From Crocosphaera sp. (GTDB lineage: Bacteria > Cyanobacteriota > Cyanobacteriia > Cyanobacteriales > Microcystaceae), in NCBI RefSeq assembly GCF_030064895.1, contig NZ_JASJEB010000122.1:1-48073 (forward strand): 48,073 nucleotides of DNA, written 5' to 3'. Shown here piece by piece: positions 41,980-48,073 of the stretch. Within the stretch, counting starts at the first letter, position 1. The number at the start of each line of letters is the position of its first letter. The notes below the pieces were generated by a model that saw only the letters and a list, made by a program, of their open reading frames with translations, did no database searches and was not told the DNA's origin. Both the position numbers and the translations under genes were made by a program.

Positions 41980-42783
41980 ATGTTTCTCAAAAACAGGGAA
42001 CAATCTAAGAATTTAAAAGTATGGATAGCAGGTATTGCAACAGGTATTTGTTTGATGAGCTTTGTAACAGTAAACAATATTGCTGAAACATATAAGACCT
42101 ATATTGGTGAAAGAGATAGAACCAAGATTACTGAAACAGATAAGACCAAGATTACTGAAACAGATAACACCACGATTACTGAACCAGATACTACTGATAC
42201 TAAGATTACTGAAACAGATAAGACCAAGATTACTGAAACAGATAACACCACCATTGCTGAACCAGATACTACTGATACTATTACTTATTGGTTGGTTCTG
42301 TCGCTTCAGATAGTCGAAATTGTTTCCGCAGGAGTTGGTGTCGGTTTTGGGGCAGCCTATCTAGCGCAAGACATAGAGGAAAGAAGAAAGTATAAACTTT
42401 TGTCCCAAAGCAATAGTAGGATTATCAGACTGCTGTGTCGTAAGAATGAACCAAAGCCTGACCTGAAGTTAAAGGAAACTCTTGAGAGTCAGTTAAAACA
42501 TAATTTTGAAGAAGAAAATAAGCTTCTTAATGATGATTCTATTACTCATAGTTCAATTGAAGAATCGATGAATAAAAACTTTGAGTCAATGAAAGAGTTA
42601 ATTTCCGACAATCAAAAATCTATAAATCACAACTCTCAGTTAATTTCCAACAGTCAAAAATCGATAAATGACAAGCTTGACAACATAAAGAACCTTCTTA
42701 AACATTCTCCTAAAGATGGTTCTAGACAACGTGGTAACTCATCATCATCTCAAGAAAAATCAATGGCCAACGGAAAAGCTTAA
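41980..42783 (+). CDS. Membrane protein with tandem-repeat loop, paralogue of the preceding gene
   Basis: About 267 residues. Like its neighbour it has two hydrophobic segments, AGIATGICLMSFV and IVSAGVGVGFGAAYLAQDI, and the IEERRKYKLLSQS motif. It differs by a Thr/Asp/Glu/Lys-rich loop between the helices made of two copies of a 26-residue unit, and by a long polar C-terminal tail with repeated SDNQKSIN/SNSQKSIN. The start is decided by GGAGGTGA (41967-41974), an exact match to the anti-Shine-Dalgarno, with ATG at 41980. An in-frame GTG at 41971 lies inside that site and is not a start. Function unknown. Confidence 0.68.
   Translation: MFLKNREQSKNLKVWIAGIATGICLMSFVTVNNIAETYKTYIGERDRTKITETDKTKITETDNTTITEPDTTDTKITETDKTKITETDNTTIAEPDTTDTITYWLVLSLQIVEIVSAGVGVGFGAAYLAQDIEERRKYKLLSQSNSRIIRLLCRKNEPKPDLKLKETLESQLKHNFEEENKLLNDDSITHSSIEESMNKNFESMKELISDNQKSINHNSQLISNSQKSINDKLDNIKNLLKHSPKDGSRQRGNSSSSQEKSMANGKA
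42124..42279 (+). repeat. 78-bp tandem repeat, two copies, with internal 24-bp subrepeats
   Basis: AAGATTACTGAAACAGATAA begins both copies, at 42124 and 42202. Each copy encodes KITETDKTKITETDNTTI(T/A)EPDTTDT and itself contains two ITETD subunits. A third partial ITETD-like unit (RDRT) precedes. The near-identity of the copies points to recent expansion. Confidence 0.9.
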
Positions 42784-42840
42784 TACTGATCAAGAAAGAT
42801 TATTTATAATCAAAGGGATATCCTTAGACTACTTATACGT

Positions 42841-43455
42841 ATGACCAACTCGGTTAACCCTGCCACTGGAAACCTTTGGGACTTAGACTGGTATCGTCCC
42901 CAACATCAACAAGATAGCGATACTTTAGAACAACTGGGATTTATTCCAGGATTAAAAGAAATACTCATGCTGCGTCAAGTGCATGGCTTAGAACATGGTA
43001 CCGTTTGGGTACTCAGCGAAACGAGACAAGGATTACAAGATAACGAAAATTTGGGGGGTTTATCTACTCCCAATGGCTTCTATCTCTACGGAGAAGTTCA
43101 GCATTTAGACTTACAAAAAGCTGTCAGGAAAGCCTTACAACGGTTTCGGGCCGGAGTTTGGAATTTAGCTGTACATCCCCGTTGTGGTACCAATATGTCC
43201 GTCAATATGTTGTTAACCACCAGCTTTGCACTGGGAACTCATTTTTTATTGCCCAAGGGACCCATAGAACAAGCTTTAGGCTTACTATTGGCTACCTCCA
43301 CCGCATCACAACTTTCCCCCGACTTGGGTATCTTGGCCCAAAAATATGTGACCACCGCTATTCCCTTCAATTTAGAACTGGTTCAAATTGCCCGAACCCG
43401 TGATTTTTCAGGACATCCAGCCTATTTTGTTGAACTGGCCTGGCGAGACTCGTAA
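42841..43455 (+). CDS. Conserved cyanobacterial protein (DUF6391-like)
   Basis: 204 residues. The N terminus is polar; the core begins LMLRQVHGLEHGTVWVLSET with two conserved His that could bind metal. A glycine-rich segment GGLSTPNGFYLYGEV follows, then RFRAGVWNLAVHPRCGTNMS with a Cys, a hydrophobic segment MLLTTSFALGTHFLLPKG, and an RTRDFSGHPAYFVEL end. It resembles the cyanobacterial family annotated as DUF6391, function unknown, possibly membrane-associated. It precedes psaE after about 110 bases on the same strand; I see no terminator between them. Confidence 0.7.
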   Translation: MTNSVNPATGNLWDLDWYRPQHQQDSDTLEQLGFIPGLKEILMLRQVHGLEHGTVWVLSETRQGLQDNENLGGLSTPNGFYLYGEVQHLDLQKAVRKALQRFRAGVWNLAVHPRCGTNMSVNMLLTTSFALGTHFLLPKGPIEQALGLLLATSTASQLSPDLGILAQKYVTTAIPFNLELVQIARTRDFSGHPAYFVELAWRDS

Positions 43456-43564
43456 TAAAACTTAAACTTTTATAGTAGCAAGGTGTTGCGATCCAATAGT
43501 AGGCTTTTATAGATAAGGACTTTTTTCCTTCTCTTTGAATATTCATTTATAAAGGACAATACCT

Positions 43565-43774
43565 ATGGTCAAGCGTGGAGACAAAGTTAGAATCAAACGT
43601 AAAGAGTCTTACTGGTACAACGACATCGGTACTGTGGCCACTGTCGATAAAGCTGGTATTCTCTATCCTGTTGTAGTTCGTTTTACTAAAGTCAATTACA
43701 ACGGCTTTAGCGGTAGTGCAACTGGAGTTAATACCAACAACTTTGCAGAAGGCGAACTGGAAGTCGTTTCCTAA
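43565..43774 (+). CDS. psaE: Photosystem I subunit IV (PsaE)
   Basis: 69 residues with the SH3-like PsaE fold: [40 protein letters not shown] and the long loop [20 protein letters not shown]. The long loop is of the Synechocystis type, not the shortened form. PsaE is a stromal-side extrinsic subunit that helps dock ferredoxin/flavodoxin and supports cyclic electron flow. AAGGACAA precedes the ATG by seven bases. mutM follows after only 24 bases, so the two may share a transcript. Confidence 0.98.
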   Translation: MVKRGDKVRIKRKESYWYNDIGTVATVDKAGILYPVVVRFTKVNYNGFSGSATGVNTNNFAEGELEVVS

Positions 43775-43798
43775 GTATTTTTAGGGTTAACTGGATCA

Positions 43799-44635
43799 AT
43801 GCCAGAACTTCCTGAAGTCGAAACGGTTTGCCGAGGGTTAAATCAATTGACCTTTGGGCAAACCATTCTTGGTGGGGAAGTGTTGTTAGATCGCACACTT
43901 GCTTATCCTCCTTCTAGCCAAGAATTTTTAGACCAGATCCAAAATGCTACTTTTGACAAGTGGCAAAGAAGAGGCAAATATTTATTAGTTCCCCTACAAG
44001 AGAAGAAAGGATGGTTAGGGGTTCATCTCCGCATGACCGGTCAATTATTATGGGTCAAAGAAAACGAACCTTTGTCCCGTCATACCCGTTTACGTTTGTT
44101 TTGTAACCAGTCCCAAGAATTAAGATTTGTGGATATTCGCACCTTTGGTAAAGTGTGGTGGGTTCCCCCCAACCAACCCCCGGAAAACATCATCACAGGA
44201 CTGCAAAAATTAGGTCCAGAACCCTTTTCAAAAGAATTTTCCATAGATTACTTCATTGACAGCTTAAAACGTCGTCAGCGCAATATTAAAACCATTCTCC
44301 TGGATCAAGCGATCGTTGCAGGGATGGGTAATATCTATGCCGATGAAGCTTTGTTTAAAAGCGGTATACTACCCACAACTCTAGGAAAAGACTTAACCCC
44401 TCAACAGGTGAAACGGTTACGAGGAGCAATGATAGAAGTTTTAAAAACAGCTATTGATCAGGGTGGGACAACCTTTAGTGATTTTAAAGGGGTTACGGGG
44501 ATAAATGGTAACTATGGGGGTGTTGCTTGGGTTTATGGTCGTCATAAGCAACCCTGTCGGGTGTGTGGGACACCCATCGAAAAAATTAAATTAGGGGGAC
44601 GATCGTCCCATTTTTGCCCTCAATGCCAACAGTAA
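43799..44635 (+). CDS. mutM: Formamidopyrimidine-DNA glycosylase
   Basis: 278 residues. Catalytic N terminus P2-E3 of MPELPEVETVCRGL, a Lys in the RGKYLL region, the helix-two-turns-helix part (GMGNIYADEALFKSGI) and a complete four-Cys zinc finger (CRVCGTPI, SSHFCPQCQQ). The enzyme removes 8-oxoguanine and formamidopyrimidines and nicks the strand by beta/delta elimination. Length is normal. The stop codon TAA (44633-44635) is followed at once by an inverted IS200/IS605 end. Confidence 0.97.
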   Translation: MPELPEVETVCRGLNQLTFGQTILGGEVLLDRTLAYPPSSQEFLDQIQNATFDKWQRRGKYLLVPLQEKKGWLGVHLRMTGQLLWVKENEPLSRHTRLRLFCNQSQELRFVDIRTFGKVWWVPPNQPPENIITGLQKLGPEPFSKEFSIDYFIDSLKRRQRNIKTILLDQAIVAGMGNIYADEALFKSGILPTTLGKDLTPQQVKRLRGAMIEVLKTAIDQGGTTFSDFKGVTGINGNYGGVAWVYGRHKQPCRVCGTPIEKIKLGGRSSHFCPQCQQ

Positions 44636-45100
44636 GTGACATCCTCCCACGCACGCCACTACGTTTTGTGCGGGGAACCTCCCTAGCTCACGATAGGGCA
44701 TTCCTGGTTATTCTCGTTGATACGAGGTTTCGCCACTTATCTAGAACACATTAGTACGAATGATGAGTACATCTCCCACTGTTGATTCCCTGACAGAACG
44801 ACTAATCAGGCGTTTTCGTTTCCCAGAGTCCCTGGGTACTTTATCCGATTTATGCAATTTTTCTCGTATTTCCCAAGCTCTGGAGGTTCCGTCAATGACT
44901 ACCTTTCACTCTCATCTTGGATGGATACATTCCAAGTTCGGCTACAATTCAGGTGCATACCTTACGGCCGCCTCTAGTCTATCACAAAAATTCTGTCCTG
45001 GCTCTCATCTGGAGATTTTCGTTCCTCAAGCAAGACCTGCTCTTGCGGAGGAAACCTCCGCAAGAGCAGGTCTTGCTCAATGGGGGATTTCTCGCCAGGG
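44636..45100 (-). mobile_element. Degenerate IS200/IS605-type element abutting mutM
   Basis: The element's right end is in reverse orientation: GTGACATCCTCCC (44636-44648) is the complement of the terminal GGAGGATGTCAC at the window's left edge. Behind it CCCACGCAC can pair with GTGCGGGG (about 44646-44675). The following 400 bases, minus strand, contain no intact tnpB; one open stretch (about 52 codons ending at the TAG near 44743, with VPRDSGKRKRLISRSV) is not recognisable. The G/C content is higher than nearby. Left boundary near the palindrome at 45029-45077 is uncertain. Confidence 0.6.
45029..45077. repeat. Perfect 23-bp palindromic hairpin with nested arms
   Basis: AGCAAGACCTGCTCTTGCGG plus AGG (45029-45051) is the exact reverse complement of 45055-45077, with only AAA between. 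Each arm also contains an inner inverted repeat (GCAAGA...TCTTGC), so a double-hairpin or cruciform can form. It may be the left end of the preceding element or a separate palindromic repeat. Confidence 0.92.
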
Positions 45101-45101
45101 G

Positions 45102-45135
45102 GTTAACAATTAACAATTAACAATTAATAATTAAT
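45102..45135 (+). repeat. 7-bp tandem repeat (TTAACAA)
   Basis: TTAACAA recurs three times with a 7-bp period and then decays to TTAATAA, ending 15 bases before the start of the lasso-cyclase-like gene. It occupies the place where a promoter or ribosome-binding region would be. Confidence 0.82.
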
Positions 45136-45149
45136 GATTTTGGAAGATT

Positions 45150-46931
45150 ATGCGTCCAGGTTTTATTATTACGTTAAACTCTGATAAAAAGATCGATTTT
45201 CAATTATTTGGTATTGATCAATCTTTAATTAAAGTTGTGAATATTCCCAACCAATATACAGTTATCCTAATGGGAAAAATATATTATCAAGATAAAAAAG
45301 AGAACATATCAGATGCAGATATTATTTTAAACTTATTTAAAACAGGAAATATAGAAGAACTAAAGAACATAGAAGGAGAATTAATTTACACTATTATTGA
45401 TTATCAACAAAAGAGGATTTTAGCTTATCGTGATCCCTTGGGAACTTATCCTATTTATTGGAGTTATTATCAACAAGAAATTATTTTAACGACTCATCTT
45501 AAAAAATTAGCTAATCTACAAAATTGTGTCATTAACAAAGACTTTTTAGCATCCTTTTTAACCTTTCCTTTTGCTTCTGTTGAACTAGCAAAAAAAGAAA
45601 CCGTATTTAATAATATTTATCGTATTTTGCCAGGAGAATTATTAGAATGTACCTTGGAAAAATCTGTAAAAAAAATTTGGTCTTGGGATTGGAATAAAAC
45701 CATAAATACTATACCTAATATTTCCCCCGAAGCAGCAGGTTTGCAGTTTAAAAATATTCTAGAGAAAGCAATTCAGGAACGAATAACAAATACTAATTTT
45801 GCAGCCCATTTATCAGGTGGTATGGATAGTTCTTCAATTGTATGTTTAGCTAGTAAATTAATTAAAAATCAGCCCTTAATAACTTTATCTCTTGTTTATA
45901 AACTGCCCAGTTTAATCAAGGAAACAGACTATATTCATCTTATTTTTGAAAAAAATCAAAACATTATTCCTAGTTTTGTCGATGGTGATCAAGTATTAGA
46001 TTTTAATTGGTTTCAATATACAATCCCCGATCACGATGAACCCTATAGTGGTTTATTTCATTTTGCCTTAGAAAAAGCCATGATAAATGTTATTTCTGAC
46101 CTCAAGATCGAGACAATTTTAACAGGAAATGGTGCAGAAATGTTAGTAGAAGGAAATCATTATTATTTAGCTGATTTAATGAGTCAGAGAAACTGGGTTA
46201 AACTATGGGAAAATGGCCGTCAATGGGCGATCGCTAAACGTCAAAGTGTGGGATCTGTTTTATGGGAATATGCGATCGCCCCCTTAACTCCTCCTTGGTT
46301 ACGACAAGGAATACCCTTACTATTGCGACAGGGTTATGCTATCTGGCCTCATCTGCAAGAATATAGTATCCCTCCTTGGATCAATAAAGACTTTGCCCAA
46401 GAATATCAATTATGGCCTAAACTGTTAGAGTATATAGGTCAATTGAGTCAATATCCTGTCGAAGAAGCTTTTAATCGTTTAGGAAGACAAGCTGCAGTAG
46501 GAAATTGGGCCAATTGGTATCTGGCCAGTCCCCAAGGAATACAACTAAGTCATCCCTTTCTTGATAACCGTCTCATTAGCTATAGTTTCAGTCTTCCCAG
46601 AGAGATGAGAGAAGTCCCTGGAGTTGCTAAACCCTTGTTACAACAAGCGATGAAAGGTCTATTACCGGATGCGATTCGTACCAGACGCATTAAAGCTAAT
46701 TTTAATGAGGTTTATGGGAAAGGGTTAAGGCAGAATTTAAACTCATTAATTGAAATGGTTAAACAGTCAAAAATTGATGATTTGGCTATCTTTGATAAAT
46801 CTATATTAATTGATTGTTTGCAACAACAAGCAATGGGAGTAGGTAGTGTTTATAGTGGAAGACAAATTTCTACCTCTTTATCCCTTATTGTTTGGTATGA
46901 TCAGCTTGATAATACAACAATAGATAATTAA
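45150..46931 (+). CDS. Asparagine-synthetase-like protein, lasso peptide cyclase type
   Basis: 593 residues. The N-terminal domain has the asparagine-synthetase (Ntn) fold, with AYRDPLGTYPIYW around 92-104, but no Cys at position 2, so it cannot use glutamine. The C-terminal domain has the ATP-pyrophosphatase loop SGGMDSS (222-228) and, towards the end, SHPFLDNRLISY and a DAIRTRR motif. A synthetase fold without glutaminase next to a PqqD-B2 protein is the pattern of the lasso peptide cyclase (protein C), which adenylates an Asp/Glu side chain and closes the ring. Its partner is convergent, 36 bases away. A glutaminase-less synthetase of other role remains possible. Confidence 0.78.
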   Translation: MRPGFIITLNSDKKIDFQLFGIDQSLIKVVNIPNQYTVILMGKIYYQDKKENISDADIILNLFKTGNIEELKNIEGELIYTIIDYQQKRILAYRDPLGTYPIYWSYYQQEIILTTHLKKLANLQNCVINKDFLASFLTFPFASVELAKKETVFNNIYRILPGELLECTLEKSVKKIWSWDWNKTINTIPNISPEAAGLQFKNILEKAIQERITNTNFAAHLSGGMDSSSIVCLASKLIKNQPLITLSLVYKLPSLIKETDYIHLIFEKNQNIIPSFVDGDQVLDFNWFQYTIPDHDEPYSGLFHFALEKAMINVISDLKIETILTGNGAEMLVEGNHYYLADLMSQRNWVKLWENGRQWAIAKRQSVGSVLWEYAIAPLTPPWLRQGIPLLLRQGYAIWPHLQEYSIPPWINKDFAQEYQLWPKLLEYIGQLSQYPVEEAFNRLGRQAAVGNWANWYLASPQGIQLSHPFLDNRLISYSFSLPREMREVPGVAKPLLQQAMKGLLPDAIRTRRIKANFNEVYGKGLRQNLNSLIEMVKQSKIDDLAIFDKSILIDCLQQQAMGVGSVYSGRQISTSLSLIVWYDQLDNTTIDN

Positions 46932-46967
46932 TAGTTATTATAAAGATATTTAAGTGTAGTTATAAAT

Positions 46968-47753
46968 TTACTGATATTTCATAACAGGTTTAAACTGTTG
47001 ACAATGAACAGGATCATCAGTAAGAACTATTCCTTCATATTCTACCCAAGCATGAACTTCAAAAGGATCATTAGTAACCCCAATTATTAAAGTAGCAGAA
47101 ACCTGATAAAAACTGCGTAATAAATGATAACCAACTAAAGCTCTTTCCTTGCACATTATTGATAATAATGGGTTACTAGCTGATGCTATTTTTAATTTAT
47201 CATCCAAGGTTTTTATTGTTTCTGAATCAATAGTATTTTCAACATAATTTTCATACCAAGTTTTCCATATTTTAATAGTTTCACTCCATCCCAAACAACG
47301 AAAACTTAACCAAATTAAAATCAATAATAAATGAATAGTGATAAAATTAGGTTCAGGTTGAGGATTAATTAAAGGACGAGTTAAACTAATAATTTTGTGT
47401 AAAATTTTTAATATCAAATTCTTAAAAGACTGCAATATTAATTGACTTTTTGATTTGTTTATGGTGGTGTTTGTGAGCAATTTTTTTTGAATAAGATTGT
47501 CCAATAATTCTGTTAAATCTTTGCCTATTTCTTCTTCTGTTGTATCGTAAACTTGACTAAGATTAGTAATGGTTGCTTCTAACCCCCTATCTAACACAGA
47601 GGATAACATAACTGTTGCCATGCGATCGAGGGCATAAAATTGACCCTGATTAAAGTCTAAAAGTTGCACAAAACCCTCCTGATTGTATAATATTACATCT
47701 TGGTTGAGTTGATAAGTATCATTTGTATTTTTATTTTTAATTTTCTTAAACAT
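46968..47753 (-). CDS. Lasso-peptide-type B protein: PqqD (B1) fused to B2 transglutaminase-like protease
   Basis: 261 residues in two parts. Residues 12-95 form a PqqD-like peptide-recognition domain (QDVILYNQEGFVQLLDFNQG, YALDRMATVML). Residues 105-261 are the B2 domain with an embedded hydrophobic segment (ITIHLLLILIWLSFRCLGW). Its Cys-His-Asp triad is visible as C201 in SIMCKERALVGYH, H234 in FEVHAWVEYEG and D246/D247 in LTDDP. B1 delivers the precursor leader to B2, which cleaves it before ring closure. It is convergent with the cyclase gene, unlike the usual A-C-B operon. No precursor gene was found in either flank. Confidence 0.82.
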   Translation of the reverse strand: MFKKIKNKNTNDTYQLNQDVILYNQEGFVQLLDFNQGQFYALDRMATVMLSSVLDRGLEATITNLSQVYDTTEEEIGKDLTELLDNLIQKKLLTNTTINKSKSQLILQSFKNLILKILHKIISLTRPLINPQPEPNFITIHLLLILIWLSFRCLGWSETIKIWKTWYENYVENTIDSETIKTLDDKLKIASASNPLLSIMCKERALVGYHLLRSFYQVSATLIIGVTNDPFEVHAWVEYEGIVLTDDPVHCQQFKPVMKYQ

Positions 47754-47979
47754 TTTTGATTTATTTTTGTTTATTATTGTTAAGTAAGATAACTATTTGT
47801 TAAAAAATGAATCAATTTGATTATATCATTTATTCACCTTTTTATTATGGAAGTATCAAGTATATTTTGCTTATTTAAAGTTCTCCGTAATCTCAAGAAA
47901 AAGCTTCATCGGCCGAATGTTATAGGTGAATATATATAAACAGTTAGTCTGATAGTTTTGTCTTGTTTCATAAAATGAA
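47754..47979. other. AT-rich spacer upstream of the B protein
   Basis: This 226-base stretch between the B-protein start and the tnpB end should hold the B-protein promoter. It contains only short frames: 21 codons on the minus strand (MKQDKTIRLTVY...) and 30 codons on the plus strand (47847-47939). Neither has the leader Thr, the core Gly start or the ring-closing Asp/Glu spacing of a lasso precursor. I see no regulatory motif. Confidence 0.4.
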
Positions 47980-48073
47980 CTACCCCAACTTTTGAGAAGT
48001 TGGGGTTTCTAAAGACCCCAAACTTTTCTTATGTTGTTGAGATTTTTGTCGCTTCATCTCCCCAAGTTGCTTC
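47980..48073 (-). CDS. tnpB: 3' end of an IS200/IS605-family tnpB (rest beyond the right edge)
   Basis: On the minus strand a frame enters from the window edge and ends LGEMKRQKSQQHKKSLGSLE then TPTSQKLG and TAG at 47982-47980. A basic C-terminal tail of this type, running into the right-end hairpin, is what cyanobacterial TnpB proteins have. Only about 30 residues are visible. The last codons coincide with the hairpin at 47982-48006, as in the left-edge copy. The element points toward the lasso-like B gene, so its right end lies about 225 bases upstream of that gene. Confidence 0.6.
   Translation of the reverse strand, partial: KQLGEMKRQKSQQHKKSLGSLETPTSQKLG
47982..48006 (-). mobile_element. 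IS200/IS605-type right-end hairpin
   Basis: ACCCCAACTT (47982-47991) pairs perfectly with AAGTTGGGGT (47997-48006) across TTGAG. On the minus strand TAGTTCA follows. It differs from the GATGTCAC type at the left edge, so it belongs to another subgroup. Confidence 0.7.

Noticed and set aside
42080-42313. 77-aa Leu/Ile/Lys/Arg repeat frame
   Set aside because: It is the second frame of the 78-bp tandem repeat; the main frame has the ribosome-binding site and membrane segments.
44760-45113. 117-aa plus-strand reading frame
   Set aside because: It lies across an IS remnant and the long palindrome, and its translation is mirrored by the palindrome arms; no family resemblance.
47847-47939. 30-codon plus-strand frame as lasso precursor peptide
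   Set aside because: No leader motif, no Gly1/Cys1 core start and no Asp/Glu at ring position 7-9; no ribosome-binding site.

Overview
The window is AT-rich cyanobacterial chromosome. It carries thylakoid genes (psaE, psbK, psb27, flv3), a plant-type ferredoxin, a hopanoid-associated glycosyltransferase, and at least twenty copies of the HIP1 palindrome GCGATCGC scattered through genes and spacers. Gene content and base composition suggest a unicellular Crocosphaera/Cyanothece-like organism. That placement is an inference, not a measurement.

Layout. 0-3 kb: the 3' end of an IS200/IS605-type tnpB, then three glycosyltransferases in a row (one GT10 fucosyltransferase-like, two paralogous GT8-like). 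3.1-9.6 kb: a conflict/defence-like island with a trypsin-co-occurring small protein, a trypsin-AAA ATPase fusion, an orphan MNT antitoxin followed by a decayed HepT start, a small conserved protein, an intact HepT-like/MNT pair, and a membrane-AAA ATPase that shares an NPFQFG module with the protease-ATPase. 9.9-14.2 kb: housekeeping genes rplU-rpmA, rhodanese and hrcA, plus two hypotheticals. 14.3-19.2 kb: TRAP permeases, a membrane-anchored coiled-coil BRCT protein, a DUF1517-like protein and a lipoprotein. 19.3-25.8 kb: a large membrane protein, a Gfo/Idh oxidoreductase, a probable short RNA or leader with its own terminator, ferredoxin, a 58-aa membrane protein, ridA, an internally deleted IS200/IS605 remnant, tRNA-Arg(ACG), a small DMT transporter and psbK. 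25.9-31 kb: a beta-CASP metallo-hydrolase, a HisD homologue with a changed active site, and flv3. 31-41 kb: a double-ATPase ABC protein, psb27, a TPR protein, a thioredoxin-like protein, a FetB-like permease, hpnB, a hypothetical and the atzG-atzE pair. 41-48 kb: a truncated aldo/keto reductase, two tandem paralogous membrane proteins with a 78-bp repeat, a DUF6391-like protein, psaE, mutM, another IS200/IS605 remnant, a convergent lasso-peptide-like cyclase/protease pair, and the end of another tnpB at the right edge.

How it fits together. Most genes are single-gene or two-gene units with their own terminators, as is usual in cyanobacteria. The accessory parts (0-10 kb and 41-48 kb) are bordered or interrupted by IS200/IS605 ends and by 7-bp tandem repeats. 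The strongest candidates for something not routinely described are the HisD homologue lacking catalytic residues, the membrane-tethered BRCT coiled-coil protein, the pair of NPFQFG-module ATPases around decaying toxin-antitoxin genes, and the lasso-like B/C pair with no visible precursor.
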